Position numbers and translations under genes: made by a program | Source: Faecalicatena_A orotica | Lineage (GTDB): Bacteria > Bacillota > Clostridia > Lachnospirales > Lachnospiraceae | Length of the DNA: 64,000 nucleotides | Reading direction: 5' to 3' (one strand) | Assembly: GCF_040545875.1 (NCBI RefSeq) | Contig: NZ_JBEPMR010000008.1 | The notes under the pieces: generated by a model | Database searches by the model: none | The model's input: the letters and a program-made list of their open reading frames with translations, nothing else | What the model was told of the DNA's origin: nothing | Shown: positions 17,804 to 26,904 of the stretch, in pieces | Numbering within the stretch: position 1 is the first letter of the stretch | How the letters are laid out: each line of letters starts with the position of its first letter

Positions 17804-17912
17804 ATGAAACGAAATATAATAAATAATGATAAATGTATTGAAATGAAACAATAATAATGTAAAACATAACTTAAATTAAAGCTGTAATATCATTATAGTA
17901 TAGATATGAAAC
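17804..17912. promoter_or_regulatory. Three ATGAAAC repeats in the divergent control region
   Basis: ATGAAAC occurs at 17804, 17843 and 17906. The first is within GTTT-N7-AAAC and the second within ATTG-N8-CAAT, giving weak dyad symmetry. These are candidate sites for the divergent PrpR-N regulator. Confidence 0.4.
17871..17899 (+). promoter_or_regulatory. Possible sigma-A promoter for the pdxA2 operon
   Basis: TTAAAT-N17-TATAGT, a weak -35 and good -10, 48 bases before the ATG. One ATGAAAC repeat lies just downstream of the -10. No sigma-54 -24/-12 pattern was found, which agrees with the lost GAFTGA loop in the regulator. Confidence 0.4.
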
Positions 17913-17946
17913 AAAAACAAATGCTTTTTGAAAAGGGAGGGAAAAT

Positions 17947-18987
17947 ATGTATAGTCCTATAATTGGGATATCAATGGGAGATCCGGCGGGAAATGGAGCG
18001 GAGCTTACAGCGAAATCCCTATCTAAACGTAAAGTGTATGAAAAGTGCAGACCGATTGTAATTGGTGATGCAGAGTGCATGAAGATGGCTTTAAAAGCCA
18101 TAGGTAAAGAAGAGATTCAAATCCATGCCATTTCTAAAGTGCAGGAGGCAGAGTATTGTTATGGCGCCATAGATGTTTTAGATATGCATCTCGTAGAAAT
18201 TGGAAAGCATCAATACGGAAAGGTTTCTAAAATGTGTGGCGAGGCATCTTTTCAATATGTAAAAAAGCTGATTGCTCTGGCTATGGAGAAAGAAGTTGAT
18301 GCGACAGTAACTAATGCAATTAATAAGGAGGCTATTAATCTTGCAGGGCATCATTATTCGGGACATACAGAAATCTATGCGCATTATACAGGAACTTCCC
18401 AATATGCCATGATGCTGGTCCATGAAAAACTGAGGGTAGTGCATGTTTCGACACATATTGCACTTAGGCAGGCGTGTGATGCAGTAAAGAAGGACAGGGT
18501 ATTGGAGGTTATTCGGCTGGCAGATGACGCATGCAGAAATATGGGAATTGTAAATCCAAAAATTGGTATTGCAGGGCTGAATCCACATTGCGGTGAGAAT
18601 GGTATGTTTGGAAGGGAAGAGATAGAAGAGATACAGCCGGCTATAGAATTGGCTATGAGAGAAGGAATCTGCATACCGGAAAAGAAACCAACCCCTCCGG
18701 ATACTGTATTTTCTAAGGCATTGGGTGGCTGGTATGATATTGTTGTGGTTATGTACCATGACCAGGGACATATTCCTTTAAAAGTGAAAGGGTTTGTATA
18801 CAATGAACAGGCAAAGGCGTGGGATGCAGTATCCGGAGTCAATATAACCTTAGGATTACCCATTATAAGGACGTCTGTAGATCATGGTACAGGATTCGGA
18901 CATGCAGGGGATGGAAGCGCCAATGAAATCAGTTTGATGAATGCGATTGATTATGCAGTTTTAATGGCTGGAAATCAGCGTAAATAG
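17947..18987 (+). CDS. pdxA2: PdxA2-type 4-phospho-D-threonate / D-erythronate dehydrogenase
   Basis: 346 residues of the PdxA family with metal-binding histidines in 'SGHTEIYAHYTG', 'VVHVSTHIAL' and 'VVMYHDQGHIPLKV', and the glycine-rich start 'GISMGDPAGNGAEL'. Adjacent to a DUF1537-type kinase and a GntP transporter it is best read as the PdxA2 subgroup, which oxidises 4-phospho-threonate or -erythronate and yields dihydroxyacetone phosphate after decarboxylation. GGGAGG precedes the ATG at 17947. The housekeeping role in vitamin B6 synthesis is less likely because no other pdx gene is nearby. Confidence 0.88.
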   Translation: MYSPIIGISMGDPAGNGAELTAKSLSKRKVYEKCRPIVIGDAECMKMALKAIGKEEIQIHAISKVQEAEYCYGAIDVLDMHLVEIGKHQYGKVSKMCGEASFQYVKKLIALAMEKEVDATVTNAINKEAINLAGHHYSGHTEIYAHYTGTSQYAMMLVHEKLRVVHVSTHIALRQACDAVKKDRVLEVIRLADDACRNMGIVNPKIGIAGLNPHCGENGMFGREEIEEIQPAIELAMREGICIPEKKPTPPDTVFSKALGGWYDIVVVMYHDQGHIPLKVKGFVYNEQAKAWDAVSGVNITLGLPIIRTSVDHGTGFGHAGDGSANEISLMNAIDYAVLMAGNQRK

Positions 18988-18997
18988 GAGAAATGGC

Positions 18998-20263
18998 ATG
19001 GTTGAATTGCTGGTAATAGCGGATGATTTTACAGGCGCATTGGATACAGGGGTACAGTTTACGAAAAAAGGAATTCAAACAAAAATCATAGTAGATTCCA
19101 AGTGTCAGTTAAAAAATCAGGACAATAATGTGCAGGTGCTGGCAGTGAACACAAATTCAAGAGCAATGGATCAGAAACAAGCCTATGAAGCTGTATATAA
19201 ATTAGTTCATGAAGCCAGAGAAATAGGGATTCCTTATATTTATAAAAAGACGGATTCTGCCCTGAGGGGAAACATAGGAGGAGAACTGAGCGCAACGATA
19301 GATGGGAGTGGCCAAAGGAGGATGGTATTTATTCCCGCATATCCTGATGCAGACCGTACGACAGAAAATGGTATCCAATACTATAAGAGCATACCCATCA
19401 GTGAGACTGCATTCGGAAGAGATCCTTTTGAACCGGTGAAATTCTCTTTTATTCCGGATATCATAAAGCAGCAGAGCCATGTACCTGTACATATAGCCAA
19501 TGTCTCTGAATTGGAAAAGCTACTCGATACAGTGAGTGAAAAAGAAGTATGCGTGGTTAATTCGAAAAGTAACGAAGATATCCGAAAAGCGGCAGACATT
19601 TTGAAAGAAAAGGAAGGGTATAACGTATTTGCAGGGTGCGCAGGATTTGCATCAATGCTGCCTTATATTTTGGGTATGGAAGGAAAATATTTTTTTAAGC
19701 CGAGAATGACCACAGGAGTCATTGTATCCTGCGGAAGCCTGAACCCTATAACGGAAAGGCAGATAAAATATGCAGAACAGAATGGTTTTGGAAGAGTTCA
19801 TTTATCCGCTTTAGGAAAATGGGATACCCAGAGTAAAGGGATTGAGAAGTTTCTGCAGTCAATTTACAGGCAGTATGAAGAAAAAAAATGTGTGATTATA
19901 GACTCTTTTGAAGAAGGAAAGGAATTAGATGAAAATACGTTACAGAAGGAGAAGATGGAAGAAACGAGATTTCAGGTAGCGAATATACATGGGCTAATTA
20001 TGCAGAAACTTTTAGAAACGGGATTTGATGCTACTTATGTAGTGACAGGTGGTGATACCTTAAAAGGGATTATGGATGTCATCGGTTGTGAGAAATTGAA
20101 TCCTGTCACTGAAATTGAAAAAGGTGTTGTACTGTCCAAAATGGAACTGAAAGGGAGAGAGATTCAGGTGGTATCAAAATCAGGAGGTTTTGGCGGGACA
20201 GATATATTTTGTAAAATACGCCGGACGGTAACGCGAGTACGTTTAAGAGGAGGTACGTTATGA
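18998..20263 (+). CDS. Four-carbon acid sugar kinase (DUF1537 family), likely D-threonate or D-erythronate kinase
   Basis: 421 residues: N-terminal substrate domain with 'VIADDFTGALDTGVQF' (about 5-20) and C-terminal nucleotide domain with 'VVTGGDTLKGIMD' and 'SKSGGFGGTDIF'. Family members phosphorylate C4 sugar acids (DtnK, DenK). Its product would be the substrate of the PdxA2 protein encoded ten bases upstream. TAGGAG precedes the ATG. The stop overlaps the next ATG (ATGA). Threonate and erythronate specificity cannot be separated by eye. Confidence 0.85.
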   Translation: MVELLVIADDFTGALDTGVQFTKKGIQTKIIVDSKCQLKNQDNNVQVLAVNTNSRAMDQKQAYEAVYKLVHEAREIGIPYIYKKTDSALRGNIGGELSATIDGSGQRRMVFIPAYPDADRTTENGIQYYKSIPISETAFGRDPFEPVKFSFIPDIIKQQSHVPVHIANVSELEKLLDTVSEKEVCVVNSKSNEDIRKAADILKEKEGYNVFAGCAGFASMLPYILGMEGKYFFKPRMTTGVIVSCGSLNPITERQIKYAEQNGFGRVHLSALGKWDTQSKGIEKFLQSIYRQYEEKKCVIIDSFEEGKELDENTLQKEKMEETRFQVANIHGLIMQKLLETGFDATYVVTGGDTLKGIMDVIGCEKLNPVTEIEKGVVLSKMELKGREIQVVSKSGGFGGTDIFCKIRRTVTRVRLRGGTL

Positions 20264-21642
20264 ATATGGAAATAAGAATGCTGGTAGCCTTGGGGATAGG
20301 GCTCATTTTAATGATTTTATTAATTGCCAAAACAAAGCTGCATCCGGTAATGGTACTTATTTTTGTGTCGGCTGGAATTGGTGTCGCGGGGGGAATGGAC
20401 ATAGCAGAGATAGGAGGCGTGATTAAAAATGGGTTCGGCAATACCCTTGGAAGCATAGGCATTGTAATTGGCTTTGGTATGATGATGGGACAGATCATGG
20501 AGAAGTCAGGGGCGGCCAGAGTTATGGCAAATACTTTTTTGAAACTGCTAGGTAAGAAAAATGACGATTTAGCATTAGGAATAACGGGATTTGTCGTTTC
20601 AATTCCTATTTTTGCAGACTCTGGCTATGTAATTCTTCTGCCATTAGTCAAAGCAATTTCAAAGGCTACCAAAAAGTCTATTGTAACTCTGGGTTTTGCC
20701 TTGGGGATGGGGCTGCTGCTCGCTAACGTATGTGTGCCACCGACACCGGGACCATTAGCCGCTGCCGGGATTTTTGAAGTGAATATGGGGTTGTTCATAC
20801 TTTTCTCAATTGCAATGTGCCTGCCTTTAATCGGTGTATCCACACTATGCGCACGCTATTTTGGAAAAAAGTATTATAGAATACCGGGTAATGAGGAAGG
20901 CGAGTTTATTACGGCTAAGAACGGAGATGAAAGGGATGATTCAACAGAGATAGAGAGAGAGGACAGAGAACTTCCATCTGCATTGATATCGTTTATGCCC
21001 ATCATAATACCACTGCTGTTAATTATGATTAGCAGTATTATTGGTATGGTTTATGGTAGTGGAGGAGAACTGCCGGTTATATTGAAGTTTTTAAATCTTC
21101 TGGGAAATCCGATTATCGCAGTCGGTTTAGGAACACTCGCGGCTATATATGGCTTAGTTGGGAGTACGCCAAGGAATGAAGTGATGGACATTATGGAACA
21201 AGGACTGAAAGGTGCGGGAATGATATTGTTGGTAACAGGTGCCGGAGGGGCACTTGGAAATATAATCAGTGCGAGCGGGGCAGGAGACTCTATTGCCCAG
21301 ATGCTGTCAAAAAGCCCGATTCCAGTTATTGTGATTCCATTTGTTATATCAGCTGTTTTAAGGCTGGTACAGGGGAGTGGTACAGTAGCAGTCATAACAG
21401 CGGCATCCCTGACAGCGCCTATTTTAATTCCGATGGGGGTTAACCCGATTTTTGCGGCATTTTCAGCCTGCATAGGATCACAGCTTTTTGCTATATTTAA
21501 TGATAGTTTTTATTGGCTGGTTGTTAGGTCGACGGGGTTAAAGACTGTCAAAGAACAAATCAGTGCATGGAGCTTTACAGAATTTATAACTGCTTTTGCA
21601 GGTCTGATAGAAATTTTAATTGTAAACGCAATCTTTGGATAG
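20260..21642 (+). CDS. GntP-family sugar acid:H+ symporter
   Basis: 460 residues with about 12-14 membrane segments and the GntP signatures 'SIPIFADSGYVILLPL' and 'VCVPPTPGPLAAAGIF'. A hydrophilic, acidic central loop lies near residues 205-235. It probably imports the C4 sugar acid used by the kinase. AGGAGG precedes the ATG, which overlaps the kinase stop. Confidence 0.9.
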   Translation: MNMEIRMLVALGIGLILMILLIAKTKLHPVMVLIFVSAGIGVAGGMDIAEIGGVIKNGFGNTLGSIGIVIGFGMMMGQIMEKSGAARVMANTFLKLLGKKNDDLALGITGFVVSIPIFADSGYVILLPLVKAISKATKKSIVTLGFALGMGLLLANVCVPPTPGPLAAAGIFEVNMGLFILFSIAMCLPLIGVSTLCARYFGKKYYRIPGNEEGEFITAKNGDERDDSTEIEREDRELPSALISFMPIIIPLLLIMISSIIGMVYGSGGELPVILKFLNLLGNPIIAVGLGTLAAIYGLVGSTPRNEVMDIMEQGLKGAGMILLVTGAGGALGNIISASGAGDSIAQMLSKSPIPVIVIPFVISAVLRLVQGSGTVAVITAASLTAPILIPMGVNPIFAAFSACIGSQLFAIFNDSFYWLVVRSTGLKTVKEQISAWSFTEFITAFAGLIEILIVNAIFG

Positions 21643-21661
21643 AGAAAAGAGAGGGAAGCAT

Positions 21662-22243
21662 ATGAGTAGTAAGTATGAGGTAAATCAAGAAATAAAAGCG
21701 GGAGTTATGGCGTCAATGCCTATTATTGGTGAAATTAATGATGTGAAATTAAGGGACAAGGTGTTGGATGCGTGGGCTCTGACCTTAGAGGAAAATGAAT
21801 TCAAAAGAATGGAGGAAATACCGGGGCTGCCTGTACTGGGGGAATACTGCAGCCAGCCTAAACATATTACGGCAGTAACGAAAATGGTATTGGGGATGGT
21901 GGAATGTATGAATGAAGCTTTAGAAGAACCGCTGAAGCTTGACCGTGATTTGCTTTTGGCGTGTGCAATCTGCCATGATTTGGGGAATCCATATGAGTAT
22001 AATATCCGGAAACGGAAAAGGTGGGAGGAACATCCTTCAAAAGAGGGATACCCATGCTTAAGACATACTTTCTATGGAGCCCATATTGCGCTGACAGTGG
22101 GGCTTCCCGAGGCAGTAGCCCATGCCTGTGCCTGCCATTCACCGGAAGGGCAGTTTGTGGAGCGGAGTTTGGGGACAACAATTTTGTATCATGTGGATGA
22201 TGCATTTTGGAAAATTCTGAGGTCAGCTTACGAAATAAGCTAG
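21662..22243 (+). CDS. HD-domain protein (putative phosphohydrolase) in the sugar acid cluster
   Basis: 193 residues from ATG 21662 (GAGGGAAG upstream; the longer frame has no ribosome site). HD residues are visible: His near 'QPKHITAV', 'ICHDLGNP' and 'RHTFYGAHIAL', plus 'CACHSPEG'. There is no response-regulator or nucleotidyl-transferase domain. It is in the same operon as the kinase and the dehydrogenases. A phosphatase for a pathway phospho-intermediate, or for a dead-end phosphate, would fit, but the substrate is unknown. Confidence 0.8.
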   Translation: MSSKYEVNQEIKAGVMASMPIIGEINDVKLRDKVLDAWALTLEENEFKRMEEIPGLPVLGEYCSQPKHITAVTKMVLGMVECMNEALEEPLKLDRDLLLACAICHDLGNPYEYNIRKRKRWEEHPSKEGYPCLRHTFYGAHIALTVGLPEAVAHACACHSPEGQFVERSLGTTILYHVDDAFWKILRSAYEIS

Positions 22244-22261
22244 GAAGGAAAGAGATATATT

Positions 22262-23347
22262 ATGGCTAATAAGTCACATTATCAGTTTAACGAAACAAAA
22301 AGAGTGGCATATTCTACGATAAAACCTTGGATAAGACAAATATTCTGCACAAATGGATTAAAAGAGGCTGATGCAGAGATTGTAGCAGATTCTTTGGTAA
22401 CAGCTGACGCAAGAGGGGTATATTCTCATGGGATTCTCAGGACATCGATTTATAGAAAGAGAATACAAAAGGGTTGTGTTGATGTGAATGCTGTTCCGCA
22501 AGTGATTGTAGATAATGCTGCAACGATGGTTGTTGAGGGAAATAATGCGATGGGACAGGTCGTAGGGCAATATGCTATGGAGAAAGCAATAGAAAAAGCA
22601 AAGGTATATGGGATATCTTTTGTCAGTGCCAGAGGAAGCAACCATTATGGAACCTGTGCCTATTATGCACAGATGGCACTTGCGGAGCAGATGATAGGCA
22701 TATCAGCAACCATTGGCGGGGGAAATCTTATGGCGCCTTGGGGCGGAACGGATGCAAGAGTTGGAAATAATCCATTTGGTATAGCAATACCAGCTGAAAA
22801 TGCTTTTCCTGTTGTGTTAGACATGGCCCAGAGTGTGGTTGCCAAAGGGAAAATAGTAATGGCAACAAAAACGAATACACCAATCCCAAAAGAATGGGCA
22901 TTTGATAACAACGGCAGAGAGACGACAGACCCATTTAAAGCAATGCAGGGAACAGTTAGGCCAATTGCAGATTATAAAGGATATGGGATAGCGGCCACGG
23001 TAGGTTTTCTCTGCTCTGTAATTAGCGATGCGGCTATAGGTTTATCATTAAAAGATGTTTATGAAGATTTTTCAGGAGGATTAAATAAGGGGCAAATGTT
23101 TATAGCGATAGACCTTGCACATTTAACAGATGTTTCCGCATTCAAAAGACGCATGGATAGAGAAATTGCTTATATAAAGGCTTCTCCGCCAGCAAAGGAT
23201 ATGGAGGAAGTATACCTCCCGGGGGAATTGGAGGCAAGGAAGCAGGAACAGCAGATGAAGGAGGGGATTTTATATCCAATTGAGGTTCTTGATGAAATAA
23301 AAGAAATCAGCACTAAAGATAAGGTAAAAATACCGGCAGGAATATGA
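22262..23347 (+). CDS. Ldh2/YlbC-family NAD(P)-dependent dehydrogenase
   Basis: 361 residues of the malate/L-lactate/ureidoglycolate dehydrogenase family (PF02615): 'ADARGVYSHGILRT', 'GSNHYGTCAYYAQMA', 'WGGTDARVGNNPFGIAIP' and 'LDMAQSVVAKGKI' are all present. Members oxidise or reduce 2-hydroxy and 2-keto acids. In this operon it may convert a stereoisomer or keto acid form of the sugar acid before the kinase step (inference). AGGAAGGAAAGAG stands before the ATG. No terminator was seen after it. Confidence 0.88.
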   Translation: MANKSHYQFNETKRVAYSTIKPWIRQIFCTNGLKEADAEIVADSLVTADARGVYSHGILRTSIYRKRIQKGCVDVNAVPQVIVDNAATMVVEGNNAMGQVVGQYAMEKAIEKAKVYGISFVSARGSNHYGTCAYYAQMALAEQMIGISATIGGGNLMAPWGGTDARVGNNPFGIAIPAENAFPVVLDMAQSVVAKGKIVMATKTNTPIPKEWAFDNNGRETTDPFKAMQGTVRPIADYKGYGIAATVGFLCSVISDAAIGLSLKDVYEDFSGGLNKGQMFIAIDLAHLTDVSAFKRRMDREIAYIKASPPAKDMEEVYLPGELEARKQEQQMKEGILYPIEVLDEIKEISTKDKVKIPAGI

Positions 23348-23497
23348 TGCAGCTTGGGTCATAGCGGATATCAACCAGCAGTATGATATCTGCCATGACC
23401 TGCCATTAGCAAAGAAATATTTCAAGAACTCCTTGAAACAGGATTCTTTAATTATGTACTTCGCCTGAAAGAAAAAGGTGATCGTAACGCCGGAGGA
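23348..23497 (+). other. Intergenic stretch with possible decayed coding remnant
   Basis: Two overlapping frames without starts look protein-like. One runs 23346-23468 and the other begins near 23402 and runs on into the recombinase gene ('KEIFQELLETGFFNYVLRLK'). I cannot assign either to a family. This may be scar sequence from integration next to the recombinase, or chance. Confidence 0.25.
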
Positions 23498-24565
23498 TTA
23501 AACTTCCCTCAATTTTATCGCCGAGGCCGCCTTCCTGCGGCGGTTTTCTTCCAGGGCAGCGTAATGTTTTCTGGTTGTATCCACATCGCTGTGCCCGAGT
23601 GCATCGGCCACGAGATAAATATCCCCGGTCTCCTTATATAGAGAGGTTCCAAATGTGGAGCGGAGTTTATGGGGGGTTATTTTCTTGTTCGGCACGAAGA
23701 CCTGGGCATATTTTTCGACAAGATTTTCAACTGCATGGACACTGATCCGTTTTTTCTGGACGGAATAGAAGAGTGCATTTTCATGTCCGGCCAAGGCCTG
23801 CGCAGCTATTAACTTTCTGGGGCCGTCAATGTAATCTAGAAGGGCGTCCTCCACCTCCCGGCCAAAGTATAAAACCGCTTCATCCCCGCCCTTGCGGATA
23901 ATCCTCATGCTTCCTTCGCGGAAGTTCAGATCGTTCAGATCCAGACCGACACATTCTGACACGCGGATTCCGGTCCCAAGCAGGAGAGTAACGATCGCCA
24001 GGTCGCGGACTTTGGTCTTTTCATAATAGGCTTTTTTCTGTCCGGTCAATTGGCTTCCATAACTTTCCATGCCGTCCAGAAGAATCGCCACCTCATCCGG
24101 TTCTAAATGGATAATAGCCTTATCATACTTCTTAGGCATATCTACCTGCATGACAGCATTATTTTTTAAAAGCTGCTTTTTATAGAAGTAATTAAAGAAA
24201 CTACGCAGGGAGGAAAGCTTTCTGGCAATGCTGCCGGTCGAGTTTTTCTGTTTGGCAGTTTCAGTCTGATAATATTTTAAATATTCCTGATATTCTTCAA
24301 TATCATCACTTTTTAGTTGGTCTAAATCATTTAGAGTGATTTCCCATACCTGTTTTCCGCATAAAGAGGGGTTATTCTCAAGTAAAAAATGAAAGAAAAC
24401 CAGAAAATCATAGGCATAGGAAATACGTGTACGCGGACTGGTTCTTCCTTCAACAGCCCGAAAATAATCTTTCGCATATGGAGGTAACGTCCCTAGCAGT
24501 TCCCGTAACTGCAGTGTGTAGTCAATGTTCTTTTGTTCGTGGTAACTTAAATTTTTTCCGCCCAT
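23498..24565 (-). CDS. Tyrosine recombinase (XerC/XerD-like integrase)
   Basis: 355 residues. An N-terminal SAM-like core-binding domain (about 25-155) precedes a catalytic domain with Arg in 'GTGIRVSECVGL', HxxR in 'TPHKLRSTFG', 'ALGHSDVDTT' and the Tyr nucleophile in 'KHYAALEEN'. All five usual catalytic positions appear present. It has no extra arm-binding domain as in phage integrases. Such proteins in Lachnospiraceae are often stand-alone, so it could be a chromosomal or element-borne recombinase. A TTGACA-N18-TATAAT promoter precedes it. A decayed cytidine deaminase lies next to it. Confidence 0.92.
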   Translation of the reverse strand: MGGKNLSYHEQKNIDYTLQLRELLGTLPPYAKDYFRAVEGRTSPRTRISYAYDFLVFFHFLLENNPSLCGKQVWEITLNDLDQLKSDDIEEYQEYLKYYQTETAKQKNSTGSIARKLSSLRSFFNYFYKKQLLKNNAVMQVDMPKKYDKAIIHLEPDEVAILLDGMESYGSQLTGQKKAYYEKTKVRDLAIVTLLLGTGIRVSECVGLDLNDLNFREGSMRIIRKGGDEAVLYFGREVEDALLDYIDGPRKLIAAQALAGHENALFYSVQKKRISVHAVENLVEKYAQVFVPNKKITPHKLRSTFGTSLYKETGDIYLVADALGHSDVDTTRKHYAALEENRRRKAASAIKLREV

Positions 24566-24623
24566 CAGGTCACCGCCTTGTTTCTATTAAATTTGTAATT
24601 AGATTCTGATACGTTTTGGAGTA

Positions 24624-24653
24624 ATTATATACTGCATTAACTGAAAATGTCAA
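24624..24653 (-). promoter_or_regulatory. Sigma-A promoter of the recombinase gene
   Basis: On the minus strand TTGACA-N18-TATAAT, about 58 bases before the start codon. Confidence 0.65.
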
Positions 24654-24700
24654 TGATCTATGAATTAAACAAAGATTTGTTTCATAGATTGAGGTTATTC

Positions 24701-24733
24701 AAAACGTGCCGTACACTCTCCTGCACGGCACGT
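24701..24733 (-). terminator. Strong inverted repeat, possible terminator of the deaminase remnant
   Basis: Perfect 9-bp arms ACGTGCCGT / ACGGCACGT around 12 bases, followed on the minus strand by only TTTT. It could be the old terminator of the deaminase gene or a recombinase-related site. Confidence 0.45.
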
Positions 24734-24796
24734 GAATCAGTAAAGTCAACGACCTGTAGCTAAATTTATAACGCAGCCAACGGCAGGGGCAAAGAG

Positions 24797-24972
24797 TTAT
24801 ATTTTCTCATACCGCTCTGTTCCCCACCATCTTGGCGTGAGTTCCTCCAGCCTTACGGTTTCTCTTGTATTGTAGTCAACCATAATTTCAATATCTTTAT
24901 TCTTTATAGATAACTGCATCAGAAATTCACGTCTGCTGCTGCCTTTTCATATAATTTTTCCCAGATATCCAT
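24797..24972 (-). pseudogene. Cytidine deaminase remnant with internal deletion and frame change
   Basis: After a good ribosome site (AGGAAAGG) an ATG at 24972 starts 'MDIWEKLYEKA', a typical start of Lachnospiraceae cytidine deaminases, and stops after 17 codons. In another frame the sequence continues 'REFLMQLSIKNKDIEIMV' and ends 'LTPRWWGTERYEKI', matching what follows the PCGxCR zinc motif in that family. The middle of the enzyme, with the catalytic His/Glu and the Cys ligands, is gone. The family call is from memory of the conserved ends. Confidence 0.65.
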
Positions 24973-24986
24973 AGGTGCTTCCTTTC

Positions 24987-26690
24987 CTATTTACTCTCAC
25001 TGCCAATCAGAACCTTTTTCCCCTGAAATGCAAATCCATATTTTCTGATTTTATTATCCGGAATTCCCTTTTGGATAAGTGATGCCGCATAATTTTTTTC
25101 GTTTATCTGCCGAATTGCTGCCTGTACAGTGTCGGAAAGCTCCCGTTCATCATCCATATCCTGTACTTTAAACTCCAAAATCACAGCATCATCCTCATGG
25201 TTTTTAGGTACCAGCATTACGTCATATCTCCCGAATCCACTTTCCCGATTAGAGGTTAATTCATACCGGTTTGCCAATTCTACGATCAATCCGAGGACAA
25301 ACCCATGATAAAAGCGCTCCGGTTCACTTTCTGAGGGCTTCCTGCCTGTGTCAAAGTAACTGAATGTGGATGCAGAGATTCTATTCATATAAATATTCAT
25401 GGCTTTTAAATCATCCTGTAACAAAGCCCGTATAAATTCGTTATAATTAGAGGCAGAATAAGCAAACCAGTCCCGTACCATATCGTGAAACATAACCTTG
25501 ACTTCATAATTGGTAATTTCTAACTCGTAAACATGTTTCCATTGCCCGTAATCCCCCTCGTGGATTGACTGCCCTTTTACCTTGAGGTAACCACTGGCTA
25601 AAAGCAGGCTCCATATTGCCCCCTCGTCCAGATTGAGCTGGTTATATATAATTTGTTCGTCAATTGCGGTGGATATGCTTCCACCTAAAAGTAAAGTCTC
25701 GAAGGTTTCCTTTACCTGTTTTGTACCTTCCTGAATCACTTTTCTCACAAGGCGGTTGCTGCTTGTATTCGTCCAATACGGTCCGACTTTTTTCTTATCC
25801 AGAAAGTTAATGATTGACCACGGGTTATAAAGCTCTTTTTTCTCACCAAATGTAAAACCGTCATACCATCGTTTGACTTCTGCCTTGCGATCCCATAAAT
25901 CATATTCTTTCAAAGCCACATCAACTTCTGCTTCTGTAAAACCAAACATTTCATCGTATTTTGAAGAAGTTGTTGTAACAATTTCAAGATTATTCAGATC
26001 TGAAAAAATAGATTCTTTGCTGATTCGCGTAATCCCGGTCATGATAGCCCGCTCAAGGTATGGATTGTTTTTAAATGTTGCATTAAAGAGACTCCTTGTA
26101 AAAGCAGTAAATTCATCCCAGTAGTCTCCGACAAAAGACTCCTGCATGGGGGTATCATACTCATCCAGAAGAATGATTGTTTTTTTCCCGTAATACTTAA
26201 ACAGATAACCTGACAATCTGCGTAGTGCGATCGTAATTTCGTAATCTTCCATTTCAGCGGATACTTTGCGGAAATATTCTTTTTCCCGGTCATTTAGGAT
26301 ATCACCGTTCAGTAAAAAATCGTTATCATTATATAGATCCACGATAATCTCACATATTTTTTTCCTCATCTGTTCATATGAAGTCTCCTTGACATCAGAA
26401 AAAGTAAGTGAAATGACGGGATATGTTCCCTGTAGTTTTTGAAATTCTTTGTCAGACCATATATATAATCCTTCAAAAATCTGACTGCATTCCGAATACT
26501 TTATTGAAAAAAACTGTTCAATCATACTCATTGTGAGTGTTTTCCCAAAACGTCTGGGTCGCGTGATCAGAGTGACATCATCTCTGGACTCCCACCATTC
26601 TTTAATTAATTTTGTTTTATCTACATAAAAAGTATTCTGCTCTCTTATCTTTCTGAAGTCCTGAAGTCCGATTGCTATTGTTTTTGACAT
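24987..26690 (-). CDS. AAA-ATPase / PD-(D/E)XK nuclease family protein (DUF1703 type)
   Basis: 567 residues: N-terminal AAA-ATPase-like domain with Walker A 'RPRRFGKTLTMSM' (about 44-56) and Walker B 'IILLDEYDTPM', and a C-terminal PD-(D/E)XK domain (about 440-560; 'GRYDVMLVPKN' then 'AVILEFKV'). These proteins are very common and multi-copy in gut Firmicutes and Bacteroidetes. Their role is unproven, with links to mobile elements and defence suggested. It starts ATG 26690. Confidence 0.9.
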   Translation of the reverse strand: MSKTIAIGLQDFRKIREQNTFYVDKTKLIKEWWESRDDVTLITRPRRFGKTLTMSMIEQFFSIKYSECSQIFEGLYIWSDKEFQKLQGTYPVISLTFSDVKETSYEQMRKKICEIIVDLYNDNDFLLNGDILNDREKEYFRKVSAEMEDYEITIALRRLSGYLFKYYGKKTIILLDEYDTPMQESFVGDYWDEFTAFTRSLFNATFKNNPYLERAIMTGITRISKESIFSDLNNLEIVTTTSSKYDEMFGFTEAEVDVALKEYDLWDRKAEVKRWYDGFTFGEKKELYNPWSIINFLDKKKVGPYWTNTSSNRLVRKVIQEGTKQVKETFETLLLGGSISTAIDEQIIYNQLNLDEGAIWSLLLASGYLKVKGQSIHEGDYGQWKHVYELEITNYEVKVMFHDMVRDWFAYSASNYNEFIRALLQDDLKAMNIYMNRISASTFSYFDTGRKPSESEPERFYHGFVLGLIVELANRYELTSNRESGFGRYDVMLVPKNHEDDAVILEFKVQDMDDERELSDTVQAAIRQINEKNYAASLIQKGIPDNKIRKYGFAFQGKKVLIGSESK

Positions 26691-26832
26691 AATCTCATCA
26701 CCCCGATTTCCATATTTTCATTATTAATGGTAATATTATATCGAAATTATACTATGTTTTATTTGCGAAGTAAACTATAATGCGGGCTGATGAGTTTTTA
26801 TTCAGCCTTATAAACAGTAAAGTGATTGCGGC

Positions 26833-26860
26833 TTGTGAAAAAGGAAATATTACGTATAAT
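26833..26860 (+). promoter_or_regulatory. Sigma-A promoter upstream of the DUF4143 ATPase
   Basis: TTGTGA-N16-TATAAT, 44 bases before the ATG. Confidence 0.6.
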
Positions 26861-26904
26861 GGTAATTATAGTTATAGATTGTAAAATCAGTTAGGCGGTG
26901 CGGC

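Noticed and set aside
17784..17946. Sigma-54 promoter before pdxA2
   Set aside because: No TGGCAC-N5-TTGCA-like pair was found, and the regulator lacks GAFTGA.
24701..24733. attachment site of the recombinase
   Set aside because: There is no second copy in the window and no element boundary; the position suits an old terminator equally well.
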